Assembly (NCBI GenBank): GCA_030614715.1
Contig: JAUWTM010000010.1
Span: forward strand, 1-53,647
DNA from: Planctomycetota bacterium
GTDB lineage: Bacteria; JAJVIF01; JAPKYR01
Reading direction: 5' to 3'
Length of the DNA: 53,647 nt
This document shows positions 25,953-33,076 of the stretch, piece after piece. The position numbers and the translations under genes were made by a program. Positions within the stretch are counted from its first letter, which is position 1, and every line of letters starts with the position of its first letter. A model generated the notes under the pieces. That model searched no databases and was not told the DNA's origin. It saw nothing but the letters and a program-made list of their open reading frames with translations.

Positions 25953-27027
25953 TTTTCTGACCGATTAATTCCATCAACCTTTCCGCTGCTTTTGACGTGT
26001 CGTCCAGGCATGGGAATTCAACCTCACCCTTTAAAATCCTCTCAAGCTCGTCATTTATCTGAGACGGGGTCTGTATTCTGCTCCCGTAGCCCCCGCGGAG
26101 AAGCCTGTCGACCATCCTGTCCTGTTTCGATTTACTTCCGTTGTCATTTTTCGATTCACTCGCCTGGTACACGATCGGACCACATCCTGCGCTTGCCGCT
26201 TCGGCGACCATGCTGACCGAGTCGGATGTAACGATTGCCAGTCTTGATCTGCAGAACATCGCGTAGAGCGGATTACGTCGATCCCTGTGCCAGAGAAGCG
26301 ACCACGTCAACGACGGGTATCCCGAACGGATCTTCTCAATAGCTTCTTCCAGCGATTCCGGGGTACGTCGCGCGGTCGACAGCCAGACCTGCCAGCCGTT
26401 GAATTTCGCCCAGACCAGTGTCTCAAGAAGTCCGCCAAGTACATGATTACCGTCGAAACGCGCGCTTGCTGACGGTCCCCCGATGATCCACGAGATCACC
26501 TTGTCACCGGGCGGCAATTCGTCCCACCATTTTTCTGCTTCCTCGCCAAGCATTGAATCGGAGACGCGGTTCGGGGCGGAGATTGTGCGCACGATGTTTG
26601 GAGCGTCCGGTGGATTGTCGTGTTCGGGAATGATGGCGAGGTCGAACATGGAAAGTGGAAGCAGGCTCGGTTTCATGCAGACGCAGGTTCTCGCTCCGGT
26701 GAACTTTCCAGCGAGAATATTGAGTGCAGCGGACAGTGTGCCCGATGAGATCACGGCTTTCGGACGATGTTCTCGTAATCTGTTGATTTCCGATTCGTCG
26801 AAAGCGTATTGAAGGTACTTTGCAGAATTGTTTCTCACGATACCGAAATTTCGAACGAGGAAACGCAGCCAGAATTCGTTGAAATCCTCCTTCAGATTGT
26901 GCCTGAAGAGGCGGATGTCGCTGTTCGGGATGTACTCGGCGATCCCGAGGCTCTGGTTTTCATGCCCGGGTTTACCGTCGGAGATGACAGCGATGGGGAC
27001 TTTGTCTGTGATGTTGCCGCTTACCAC
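25942..27027 (-). CDS. ELM1/GtrOC1 family protein (DUF1022)
   Basis: 361 residues from GTG 27027; no good ribosome site is visible and a shorter start is possible. The family (mitochondrial fission ELM1, also bacterial putative nucleoside-diphosphate-sugar epimerases) is marked by ISDGKPGHENQSLG at the N-terminus, WIIGGPSASARFDG in the centre and VTSDSVSMVAEAASAG near the C-terminus, all present. The fold is glycosyltransferase-B-like; bacterial members often sit with lipid A or capsule genes, so an envelope-glycan role is possible. Here it stands alone between a lipoprotein gene and a repeat region. Bacterial function is not established. Confidence 0.85.
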   Translation of the reverse strand: MVSGNITDKVPIAVISDGKPGHENQSLGIAEYIPNSDIRLFRHNLKEDFNEFWLRFLVRNFGIVRNNSAKYLQYAFDESEINRLREHRPKAVISSGTLSAALNILAGKFTGARTCVCMKPSLLPLSMFDLAIIPEHDNPPDAPNIVRTISAPNRVSDSMLGEEAEKWWDELPPGDKVISWIIGGPSASARFDGNHVLGGLLETLVWAKFNGWQVWLSTARRTPESLEEAIEKIRSGYPSLTWSLLWHRDRRNPLYAMFCRSRLAIVTSDSVSMVAEAASAGCGPIVYQASESKNDNGSKSKQDRMVDRLLRGGYGSRIQTPSQINDELERILKGEVEFPCLDDTSKAAERLMELIGQKTTA

Positions 27028-27072
27028 GAAGGATGATTATACACGAGGAGGAGATGTGTGACATGGGTATTA

Positions 27073-27320
27073 GAATCCGAAATCAGGATGATTCCGGTCC
27101 GGCCGACAGGATGTTGCCCCTCCCAGTACATCAGGTCCGGCAGACAGGATATCGCCCCTCCATAGCTATGAATGCATGAGGGATGTTTGGCCTCGGAATC
27201 CGAAATCAGGATGATTCCGGTCCGGCCGACAGGATGTCGCCCCTCCCAGTACATCAGGTCCAGCAGACAGGATGTCGCCCCCCCCCAGTAAGCCCCTCGC
27301 AGGATGTCGTCCCTTCAAGT
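27073..27320. repeat. GGA-centred palindromic repeat cluster, downstream copy
   Basis: Successive units read CCGAAATCA-GGA-TGATTCCGG, then GGTCCGGC and CGACA-GGA-TGTCG or close variants (27079-27117, 27131-27160, 27199-27240, 27257-27290, 27299-27312), each followed by CCCCTCC. In the best units both arms around GGA are complementary, so every unit can form a small hairpin, a REP/BIME-like design. The spacing is irregular and no coding sequence is credible here. The cluster lies between the ELM1-family gene and the 3' end of the PKD-LVIVD gene, and its core recurs at 29982-30128. Confidence 0.8.
27152..27251 (+). repeat. 100-bp direct repeat, copy A
   Basis: These 100 bases recur at 30019-30118 with a single mismatch (C at 27217, T at 30084). 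The two copies, 2,867 bases apart in the same orientation, bracket the PKD-LVIVD lipoprotein gene. Similarity extends about 20 bases further left with two differences. Confidence 0.9.
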
Positions 27321-27349
27321 ACTCATTAATTGTCAATTAAGAAAAGGTA

Positions 27350-27430
27350 TTACCATGACTCAACAATAAAGGCGAGCGATTACCATTACTCTACGATAAA
27401 AGCGAGTGATTACCATAACTCAACGATAAT
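27350..27430 (-). repeat. 30-bp tandem repeat at the 3' end of the propeller gene
   Basis: Three consecutive units start at 27350, 27380 and 27410, each beginning TTACCAT.ACTC.AC.ATAA on the plus strand; the third is partial (21 bases). The third unit contains the stop codon and last seven codons of the PKD-LVIVD gene (27410-27430), so the untranslated copies are duplicates of its coding end. Units differ by four or five bases. Confidence 0.85.
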
Positions 27431-29890
27431 CAATTCTATTGTGCTGGACTGTGTATTAACGCAGTACAACAGGTCACCCTCGATCGCACATTTTGTTACC
27501 AGGCTGTCGACTCCCGCGAAACTCACCGTGGCAGGTGCAAGGGGATCGATTAAATCCACGACTGTGATATTACCTAGTGGCGTGAAAGCAAACCGTCCGG
27601 AAATAATCGAATCGGAATCGAAATGCTCCCTGAAGGTAGCTGCAGGAAACGGCACTTCGGGATCGGATATATCCATGGCAACCATGTTGTAGGAACCATC
27701 ATTCAGAATGTAATTATAGAGAGTTTGATCGTAGATTCCGACAACGGCGGAACTGTAAGACGTTTTACCCTCCGGAGCCGGGATCTCAACCATATTTACA
27801 TGTTGGGGATTGTATGGATCGGAAACATCGAAAACCTCAAGGAATCCCGGGTTTTCATAATATGTCGCTGTGGTGAGGAAGACATAGTCACCGTAGACGA
27901 TGCTGCTGCGTGAGGACATGATGAACCATGTCTCGCCTGTCACCTCAAGGTTATGCGGATCACTGATGTCTATGACCGTAAATGCGGACGTGTCCCCGTT
28001 AACGGTATAAGCATAATTTCCATCGACCGAAATATTCCAGGCTACCAGACCGTCGATTACGTCTGTTACCACAGGATTAAATGGATCGCGAATGTCGATT
28101 GCAACGACACTATAGTCCGGGTAAGTCCTTCCGATGATAGTGTCTCCACTGATTCCGCACACAACAAATCTTTCGGTAAACGGCAGGCTGGCAATTATTT
28201 GAGGGTTATAAGGATCCCGGATATCCGCGACATGGAGACCGTACGAAGTTGTACTTATGTACGCGTGATTTCTGTCCGCACGGATGCAATTATATGAGGC
28301 CATGGTATCGCTTTGCTCGATTTCTGTATAAGAAACAGCGAGAGGGCCCGATGGATCGGAGATGTCGTAGATAAATATCCCCAGATCACCACCGGCCATC
28401 ACAAGGTAATTTTCATATACAGCGATATTGAAATAGTTGGCGCTGTAATCGAGAAACGGTTCTGGCGTATAACCCAGTATGACCGGGTTAAGCGGATCGG
28501 TGATGTCCAGATACTCTATAAATGAACCGATGTAAACTATGAGCAGGCTACCGGAAACTACAACGGGTCCAATTCCGTTCACTCGCGCGGTTGACGCTTC
28601 AAATGGATTATATGGATCGCTGACATCGATAATCGACATTTCTCCAAGCTTGTACACACCGTAAATTAAATTCCCCGACTTTACAGACCTGTGATAGTAG
28701 TTAATTGGAATCCCGTAACTTGCGACCTCGGTGATCCCCCCGGGATCTTCGGTGTCGAAGATATGAATGTATTCCTCTCCAGCGACATAAAGATACTGGC
28801 CATCGGGCATAATACTGCCCTTCCCGAACTCAAGATCCAGCGTCCAGACAACTTCCGGGGTTTCAGGATCACTGATATCTATGATGTGAACGCAGGCGTT
28901 GCACCCAACATAAGCTTTGGTTCCATCGATAACTATCTCTGTCACACCGCTGGTCTCAATACTGCAGTACCCCAGGTCAAGGGGATTAAAGGGATCGGAA
29001 ACGTCGACCACTGAAACCCTATTAAAAAACGAATATACAACGGCAATCCCGTCAGCCACGTCAATCACACGTGGATTGTGAGTGGTTTCCCTGGAAACGA
29101 CCTGCGGTGATGATGGGTTTGTGAGATCGACAATTACCACCCCCCCTGACTCGTCAGCGACATATGCATAATTTCCCTGAACTTCAACATCACGCGCATT
29201 GCCGAAAAGTTCCAGGTTTGCGACAATCGGCGGTCCAAGCGGCCAACCGAATGAGAGCCTGACAGGATCCGATTCCGTCACCCATCCATCCTGATCTGTT
29301 ATGGTAAGTGTTATCTCGACATCGGATTCAAGGTCGTATTCGTGGCCTGCTTCAGGCTCATCCTGATCGTCCAGCGTACGACCATCACCGAAATCCCATG
29401 AGTAACTCAGGGTACCCCCTTCAGGATCGGAAGAGCCCGATGCATCAAAGAGAATCTCCGAGCCGGGCTGGAAACCGTCCGGTGCAACATACCAGAATGT
29501 CGCTGACGGTGGTGACCCCGGCGGGATGATTTCGACAGTCTGCGTAGTACTGTCTGTGAATCCCGCAAGGTCAGTGATGGTCACCGTTACTTCATACGTG
29601 CCGATGCTGCTGAAGACATGGTTGGTAAGGGGATTAACTGTTGTCTCTGAAACGCTTTCATCTCCCCATTCCCAGACGAATTTGACTATTTCGAAGAAGG
29701 AATCAACTGAGCACGAAGCACCAAACTCAACCGGCTCGTTCACAATGCAGTCGACCGGGTCGTTGAACGTAAAACAAGCCAGGATCTTCTGGTCGAAACC
29801 CGGCGCGATATTTCCGTTGTCACCCCTGCATCCTGAAGCAGCAACAAAGATCAGGATCACCAGAATTGAGACATAACATTGGATTTTCAT
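27410..29890 (-). CDS. lipoprotein with two PKD domains and LVIVD beta-propeller repeats
   Basis: 826 residues. The signal peptide ends ASGC (Cys21). Residues about 30-115 form a PKD domain (FVWEWGDESVS...VFSSIGTYEVTVTITD) and about 118-210 a second (ILFDASGSSDPEGGTLSYSWDFGDG). The rest is a chain of LVIVD repeats of 40-50 residues, with YAYVADESGGVVIVDLTNPSSPQVVS the clearest, giving one or two seven-bladed propellers. Such proteins are extracellular adhesion or scaffold proteins; no catalytic site is seen. Codon use is visibly more AT-rich than in dapA or gatA. It is bracketed by the 100-bp direct repeats and ends in VELW, like the LTIVRLW end of the propeller protein at 44604. Confidence 0.88.
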   Translation of the reverse strand: MKIQCYVSILVILIFVAASGCRGDNGNIAPGFDQKILACFTFNDPVDCIVNEPVEFGASCSVDSFFEIVKFVWEWGDESVSETTVNPLTNHVFSSIGTYEVTVTITDLAGFTDSTTQTVEIIPPGSPPSATFWYVAPDGFQPGSEILFDASGSSDPEGGTLSYSWDFGDGRTLDDQDEPEAGHEYDLESDVEITLTITDQDGWVTESDPVRLSFGWPLGPPIVANLELFGNARDVEVQGNYAYVADESGGVVIVDLTNPSSPQVVSRETTHNPRVIDVADGIAVVYSFFNRVSVVDVSDPFNPLDLGYCSIETSGVTEIVIDGTKAYVGCNACVHIIDISDPETPEVVWTLDLEFGKGSIMPDGQYLYVAGEEYIHIFDTEDPGGITEVASYGIPINYYHRSVKSGNLIYGVYKLGEMSIIDVSDPYNPFEASTARVNGIGPVVVSGSLLIVYIGSFIEYLDITDPLNPVILGYTPEPFLDYSANYFNIAVYENYLVMAGGDLGIFIYDISDPSGPLAVSYTEIEQSDTMASYNCIRADRNHAYISTTSYGLHVADIRDPYNPQIIASLPFTERFVVCGISGDTIIGRTYPDYSVVAIDIRDPFNPVVTDVIDGLVAWNISVDGNYAYTVNGDTSAFTVIDISDPHNLEVTGETWFIMSSRSSIVYGDYVFLTTATYYENPGFLEVFDVSDPYNPQHVNMVEIPAPEGKTSYSSAVVGIYDQTLYNYILNDGSYNMVAMDISDPEVPFPAATFREHFDSDSIISGRFAFTPLGNITVVDLIDPLAPATVSFAGVDSLVTKCAIEGDLLYCVNTQSSTIELIIVELW

Positions 29891-29981
29891 GGCACGGACC
29901 GTCCTGAAGTGGAAGTATTGAAATTATACACTCATTTTGTGTTACCCGATATGGATATGTACTGATATCGGCGCCTGCAAA

Positions 29982-30128
29982 CCGAAATCAGGATGATTCC
30001 GGTCCGGCCGACAGGATGTCGCCCCTCCATAGCTATGAATGCATGAGGGATGTTTGGCCTCGGAATCCGAAATCAGGATGATTTCGGTCCGGCCGACAGG
30101 ATGTCGCCCCTCCCAGTAAGCCCCTCCC
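29982..30128. repeat. GGA-centred repeat cluster, upstream copy (100-bp direct repeat copy B at 30019-30118)
   Basis: Two units in the same order as at 27073-27320. At 30068-30088 the palindrome is perfect: CCGAAATCA, GGA, TGATTTCGG. A CGACA-GGA-TGTCG palindrome follows at 30099-30111 and also at 30009-30021. The region 29891-29981 and 30129-30300 shows no gene I can support. Confidence 0.85.
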
Positions 30129-30302
30129 GTTGGGATATGTAATTTTTACCTGCTTTACATAACTTTTTGTAATCTCGCGATTGAACCCAGCAGTTCAACT
30201 TTAAGTCCCAGTAAGTAACATTAATCATGTATATCAAAAGAGAGGCTGTATCCTGCTTGCGACGTGGCTGTACGTATAGTAGGCTTGTTTCCTGACATAA
30301 TC

Positions 30303-30311
30303 TGTTATAAT
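30303..30311 (+). promoter_or_regulatory. extended -10 promoter, protease gene
   Basis: TG-T-TATAAT at 30303-30311, with TTGTTT at 30285-30290 as a loose -35 (15-base spacer). It lies 46 bases before the protease ATG. It is the same nonamer as at 20054-20062. Confidence 0.55.
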
Positions 30312-30356
30312 CAGACTGAAGAATCAGTGGAAAACTCTCCACCGAGGTGGAAATAG

Positions 30357-31991
30357 ATGAAATTACGCGTTCATCTTTTAATCTTAATGGCGGTCACCGC
30401 GCTTGGTGTCACGATGCTCGGAAGCGGTGCTGTCGCGCAGCAGGCAGGATCACCGAATATCGCGATCGACAGCGACCTCGCCATCCAGTACGATACCGGC
30501 GGGATGATCACGGACCAGGTGATTATCGAGTTCAACACGCACGCAGAGCAGCGCGCAGCACAGGCATCCGACATTCTGCCGGGTGTTATTTTCGACAGGG
30601 CAATGTCGAGCCGCCCGATCGCGCGGTATAACATCACTGATAACTCGACTCCTTTCGAGGTGATCACCCACCTGAGGAGCTTCAGCAGCATCGCCGAGGT
30701 TTACCCGAACTACAAACGCAGTGCAGCCCGAATCCCGAACGACCCGTACTACCAGCAGCTTCAGGCTGAGGAATTCCAGGTGGCACAGCTGCCAACCGCG
30801 TGGGACATCGAGACCGGCAGCCATTCTGTTCTTGTCGGCGTAATCGACACGGGTGTCGCGACGGCGCATGAGGACCTTATCGACAATCTCGTACTGCCCG
30901 GAATCAACGTGCGCGAGGGTGACCAGTGGCCGAACATAGTCGAGGACGACAGCGGTCACGGCACGGCTGTCTGTGGAGTTATCGGAGCGGTAGGCAACAA
31001 CGGCATCGGATGCGCGGGAACCGCGTGGACCGTGAAAATGCTCCCGATCCGCGCCTGCGGAGGTCAGTACCTCGACTGCGACCTGTTCGATGAGGTCGAG
31101 GCCATCGATGCTGCCCGTTTAAACGACTGCGACATTATCAACCTGTCAATAGGCGGCATCGGAACAATCTCGGTTGAAGAGGCTGCGGTAACCGAAGCAT
31201 ACAACGCGGGAATTGTGATTTTCTCAGCCGCGGGTAACGCAAATCCCGGAAGATTATACGAAGCAACCGGCGATCCCGCTATCGACCGCACGTCGCTCTA
31301 TTACCCCGCTGCACTTCCAGAGGTAATCGGTGTCGGTGCGATCGACAACAACGGTGAAAAGGCTGATTTTTCTAACTACGGAGAGGACATCCTGAGCATC
31401 ATGGCACCGGGTGTCGATATAGTGACCACCGTTCCGGACGACGAAGTGTACCTGTACGATGGTGTCGGCCCTCCATACGGGCTTGCGAGTGGAACGAGTT
31501 TCTCAACCCCGATGGCTACCGGAGTCGCTGCGCTGATCCTCAGTCACTACCCGGGACTCAGTCCGGACGACGTACGGGCGAGAATTGAAATGACGGCGAT
31601 CCCGATGCCGGGTCCTGATGACGATCAGAACGGCATTAACGACCATTTTGGATACGGAATACTGAATGCAGCTGGAGCTGTCGGCCAGACGGGATCAACG
31701 GGCAATAATTTCATGCAGGTCGGAGTCGCGCAGAGCCCGATATTCCCGGGTGAAGTGCTTGTGATCGTCAAGGCGCTTGTACCGATGACCAGCCCGCCGA
31801 CCATCAACTGGTCGATGCGCGACACATCGGGCGGCGGAATCGTCCCGACATCCGAGGTCGATACCCGTCCGGGTCTTTACATTGGACGATTCAATCCCAC
31901 CGATACCGGGAACATAAGTATCACGGTTACCGGCATGACCGACGGTGCACCTCTTACCCCGGTAACAGTGCTGTACCTGTTCGGCGGTTGA
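30357..31991 (+). CDS. secreted subtilisin-like serine protease (S8)
   Basis: 544 residues, ATG with GAGGTGG nine bases upstream. A signal peptide (residues 1 to about 28, ending AVAQQ) has no lipobox, so the protein is secreted. Residues about 50-120 resemble a fervidolysin-type inhibitory prodomain (DQVIIEFNTHAEQ...AEVYPNYKR). The catalytic triad is intact: Asp164 (GVIDTGVA), His201 (DDSGHGTAVCG), Ser381 (SGTSFSTPMATG), with the oxyanion Asn294 in SAAGNANPG. The last 100 residues form a beta-sandwich (PIFPGEVLVIVKA...DTGNISITVTG) that probably serves as an attachment or processing domain. The lipoprotein at 32051 follows 59 bases later. Confidence 0.93.
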   Translation: MKLRVHLLILMAVTALGVTMLGSGAVAQQAGSPNIAIDSDLAIQYDTGGMITDQVIIEFNTHAEQRAAQASDILPGVIFDRAMSSRPIARYNITDNSTPFEVITHLRSFSSIAEVYPNYKRSAARIPNDPYYQQLQAEEFQVAQLPTAWDIETGSHSVLVGVIDTGVATAHEDLIDNLVLPGINVREGDQWPNIVEDDSGHGTAVCGVIGAVGNNGIGCAGTAWTVKMLPIRACGGQYLDCDLFDEVEAIDAARLNDCDIINLSIGGIGTISVEEAAVTEAYNAGIVIFSAAGNANPGRLYEATGDPAIDRTSLYYPAALPEVIGVGAIDNNGEKADFSNYGEDILSIMAPGVDIVTTVPDDEVYLYDGVGPPYGLASGTSFSTPMATGVAALILSHYPGLSPDDVRARIEMTAIPMPGPDDDQNGINDHFGYGILNAAGAVGQTGSTGNNFMQVGVAQSPIFPGEVLVIVKALVPMTSPPTINWSMRDTSGGGIVPTSEVDTRPGLYIGRFNPTDTGNISITVTGMTDGAPLTPVTVLYLFGG

Positions 31992-32050
31992 TTTGAATAA
32001 GACAGATTATATCGAGGTTACTGCTTGAAAGGATTTGAGAGGATAAGAAA

Positions 32051-32941
32051 ATGCGAAGACTTCTTTACGCAGCTTTGATAACGATAACACTCCTGGGACT
32101 GATGTCCTGTGGCGGAGGTCAGAGCGGAACCCTGATGGGACGCGTGGTCGACGGGTTCGGAAACCCGCTTGGCGGCGAATACGTCATGGTCACGCTGTCC
32201 GGAAATCCGGCCGTTCACCGCCCGGACCAGTACGGTAATTTCATCGTTCGAGCCCCTACGGGCAGTTACACGATGAGAATCTCATTTTCGAACCCAGCTG
32301 CGGGATTCAACTTCAGGCTCGATGAGAACATAGACGTCGTTCACGGCTCAAAGCAGCTCGGGACGTTCACTCTACTGAGCGTGCAGAACTCTGCCGCGTG
32401 GGAGAGATACCGTGCCGGGGACTACTCCGGAGCCGCGCAGCTGTTCAATGAACAGGCGAACATCGCGCGCGCCGGTGCTGTCTGGCTGCCGTACATGAGG
32501 TACATCGAGGGTGAGGAGGGCCAGAACACGCTGCTTACCCAGGGAGTGCTGTCGGCTGAAAACGGCCTCGGATGGTGCCTGTCGAGAGGTTCCGGAAATC
32601 ACCAGGAGGGCATGATCCATTTCGAGCAGAGCCTGTTCGGCGGCTACAACAATTACGACGCGTTTGTCGGGATGGCAGGAGTCGCGCTTGGTGAAGGAGA
32701 TCCTGCTCGTGCGCTTGAGCTGCTGCAGCAGACCATCGATGAGCCGGGTCTTTACGACTCAACGCAGATCCACGACAACGTCAAGGAAGTCGACCTTATC
32801 GCGTGCAAGGCTCTCGCACAGTTCATGCTGGGGCAGGACGGTTACAGCCGTGATACGATGGCGTCGATCAGCGATGAGGTCGCAACGGACGGCAATACAG
32901 GCTCGGTTGAAATTCTTGGCATTCTCGATACGTTTTTGTGA
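32051..32941 (+). CDS. lipoprotein with carboxypeptidase-regulatory-like domain and TPR-like helices
   Basis: 296 residues; AGAGG precedes ATG by eight to nine bases. Lipobox LMSC (Cys20), then GGGQSGTLMGRVVDGFGNPLGGEYVMV, a CarboxypepD_reg-like/CNA-B beta-sandwich that includes the typical D-x-x-G-N-F turn (DQYGNFIVRAPTGSYTM). From residue about 115 the protein is alpha-helical with TPR-like spacing (AAWERYRAGDYSGAAQLFNEQ; LGEGDPARALELLQQTIDEP). This combination is seen in periplasmic or surface scaffold lipoproteins. It probably shares a transcript with the protease upstream. No post-lipobox S-P-x-x-P tag, unlike its neighbours. Confidence 0.85.
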   Translation: MRRLLYAALITITLLGLMSCGGGQSGTLMGRVVDGFGNPLGGEYVMVTLSGNPAVHRPDQYGNFIVRAPTGSYTMRISFSNPAAGFNFRLDENIDVVHGSKQLGTFTLLSVQNSAAWERYRAGDYSGAAQLFNEQANIARAGAVWLPYMRYIEGEEGQNTLLTQGVLSAENGLGWCLSRGSGNHQEGMIHFEQSLFGGYNNYDAFVGMAGVALGEGDPARALELLQQTIDEPGLYDSTQIHDNVKEVDLIACKALAQFMLGQDGYSRDTMASISDEVATDGNTGSVEILGILDTFL

Positions 32942-32986
32942 ATGACAAAAAATAACTTTTCAGTTAAAATAGTGAAAATAATACTG

Positions 32987-33008
32987 AGCCCCGGCTTTCG
33001 CCGGGGCT
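32987..33008 (+). terminator. GC-rich terminator hairpin
   Basis: AGCCCCGGC (32987-32995) and GCCGGGGCT (33000-33008) form a nine-bp stem with a TTTC tetraloop, followed by GTTTCC. It is 45 bases after the TPR lipoprotein stop. Confidence 0.8.
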
Positions 33009-33016
33009 GTTTCCTT

Positions 33017-33046
33017 GGTGAGTAACAATGTTACTCACCTTTTTAT
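33017..33046 (+). terminator. second terminator with T-run
   Basis: GGTGAGTAAC (33017-33026) and GTTACTCACC (33030-33039) form a perfect ten-bp stem with an AAT loop followed by TTTTTT. In tandem with the previous hairpin it fully insulates the convergent lipoprotein gene. Confidence 0.9.
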
Positions 33047-33076
33047 TACCAATTTAATAACAGCATGGTAGAACTG

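Noticed and set aside
27021-27254. Minus-strand 77-residue frame with internal repetition
   Set aside because: It merely translates the palindromic DNA repeats; repetition follows the DNA units, not a protein family.
27073-27320. CRISPR array
   Set aside because: Repeats have irregular spacing, vary in sequence and no spacers of uniform length or cas genes are present.
27152-30118. Integrated element with attL/attR sites
   Set aside because: No integrase, recombinase or tRNA site is found; the direct repeat is composed of palindromic units, so it is reported as a repeat pair only.
30073-30342. Minus-strand 89-residue frame upstream of the S8 protease
   Set aside because: Its end lies in the repeat cluster and it covers the promoter of the protease; no ribosome site or motif.
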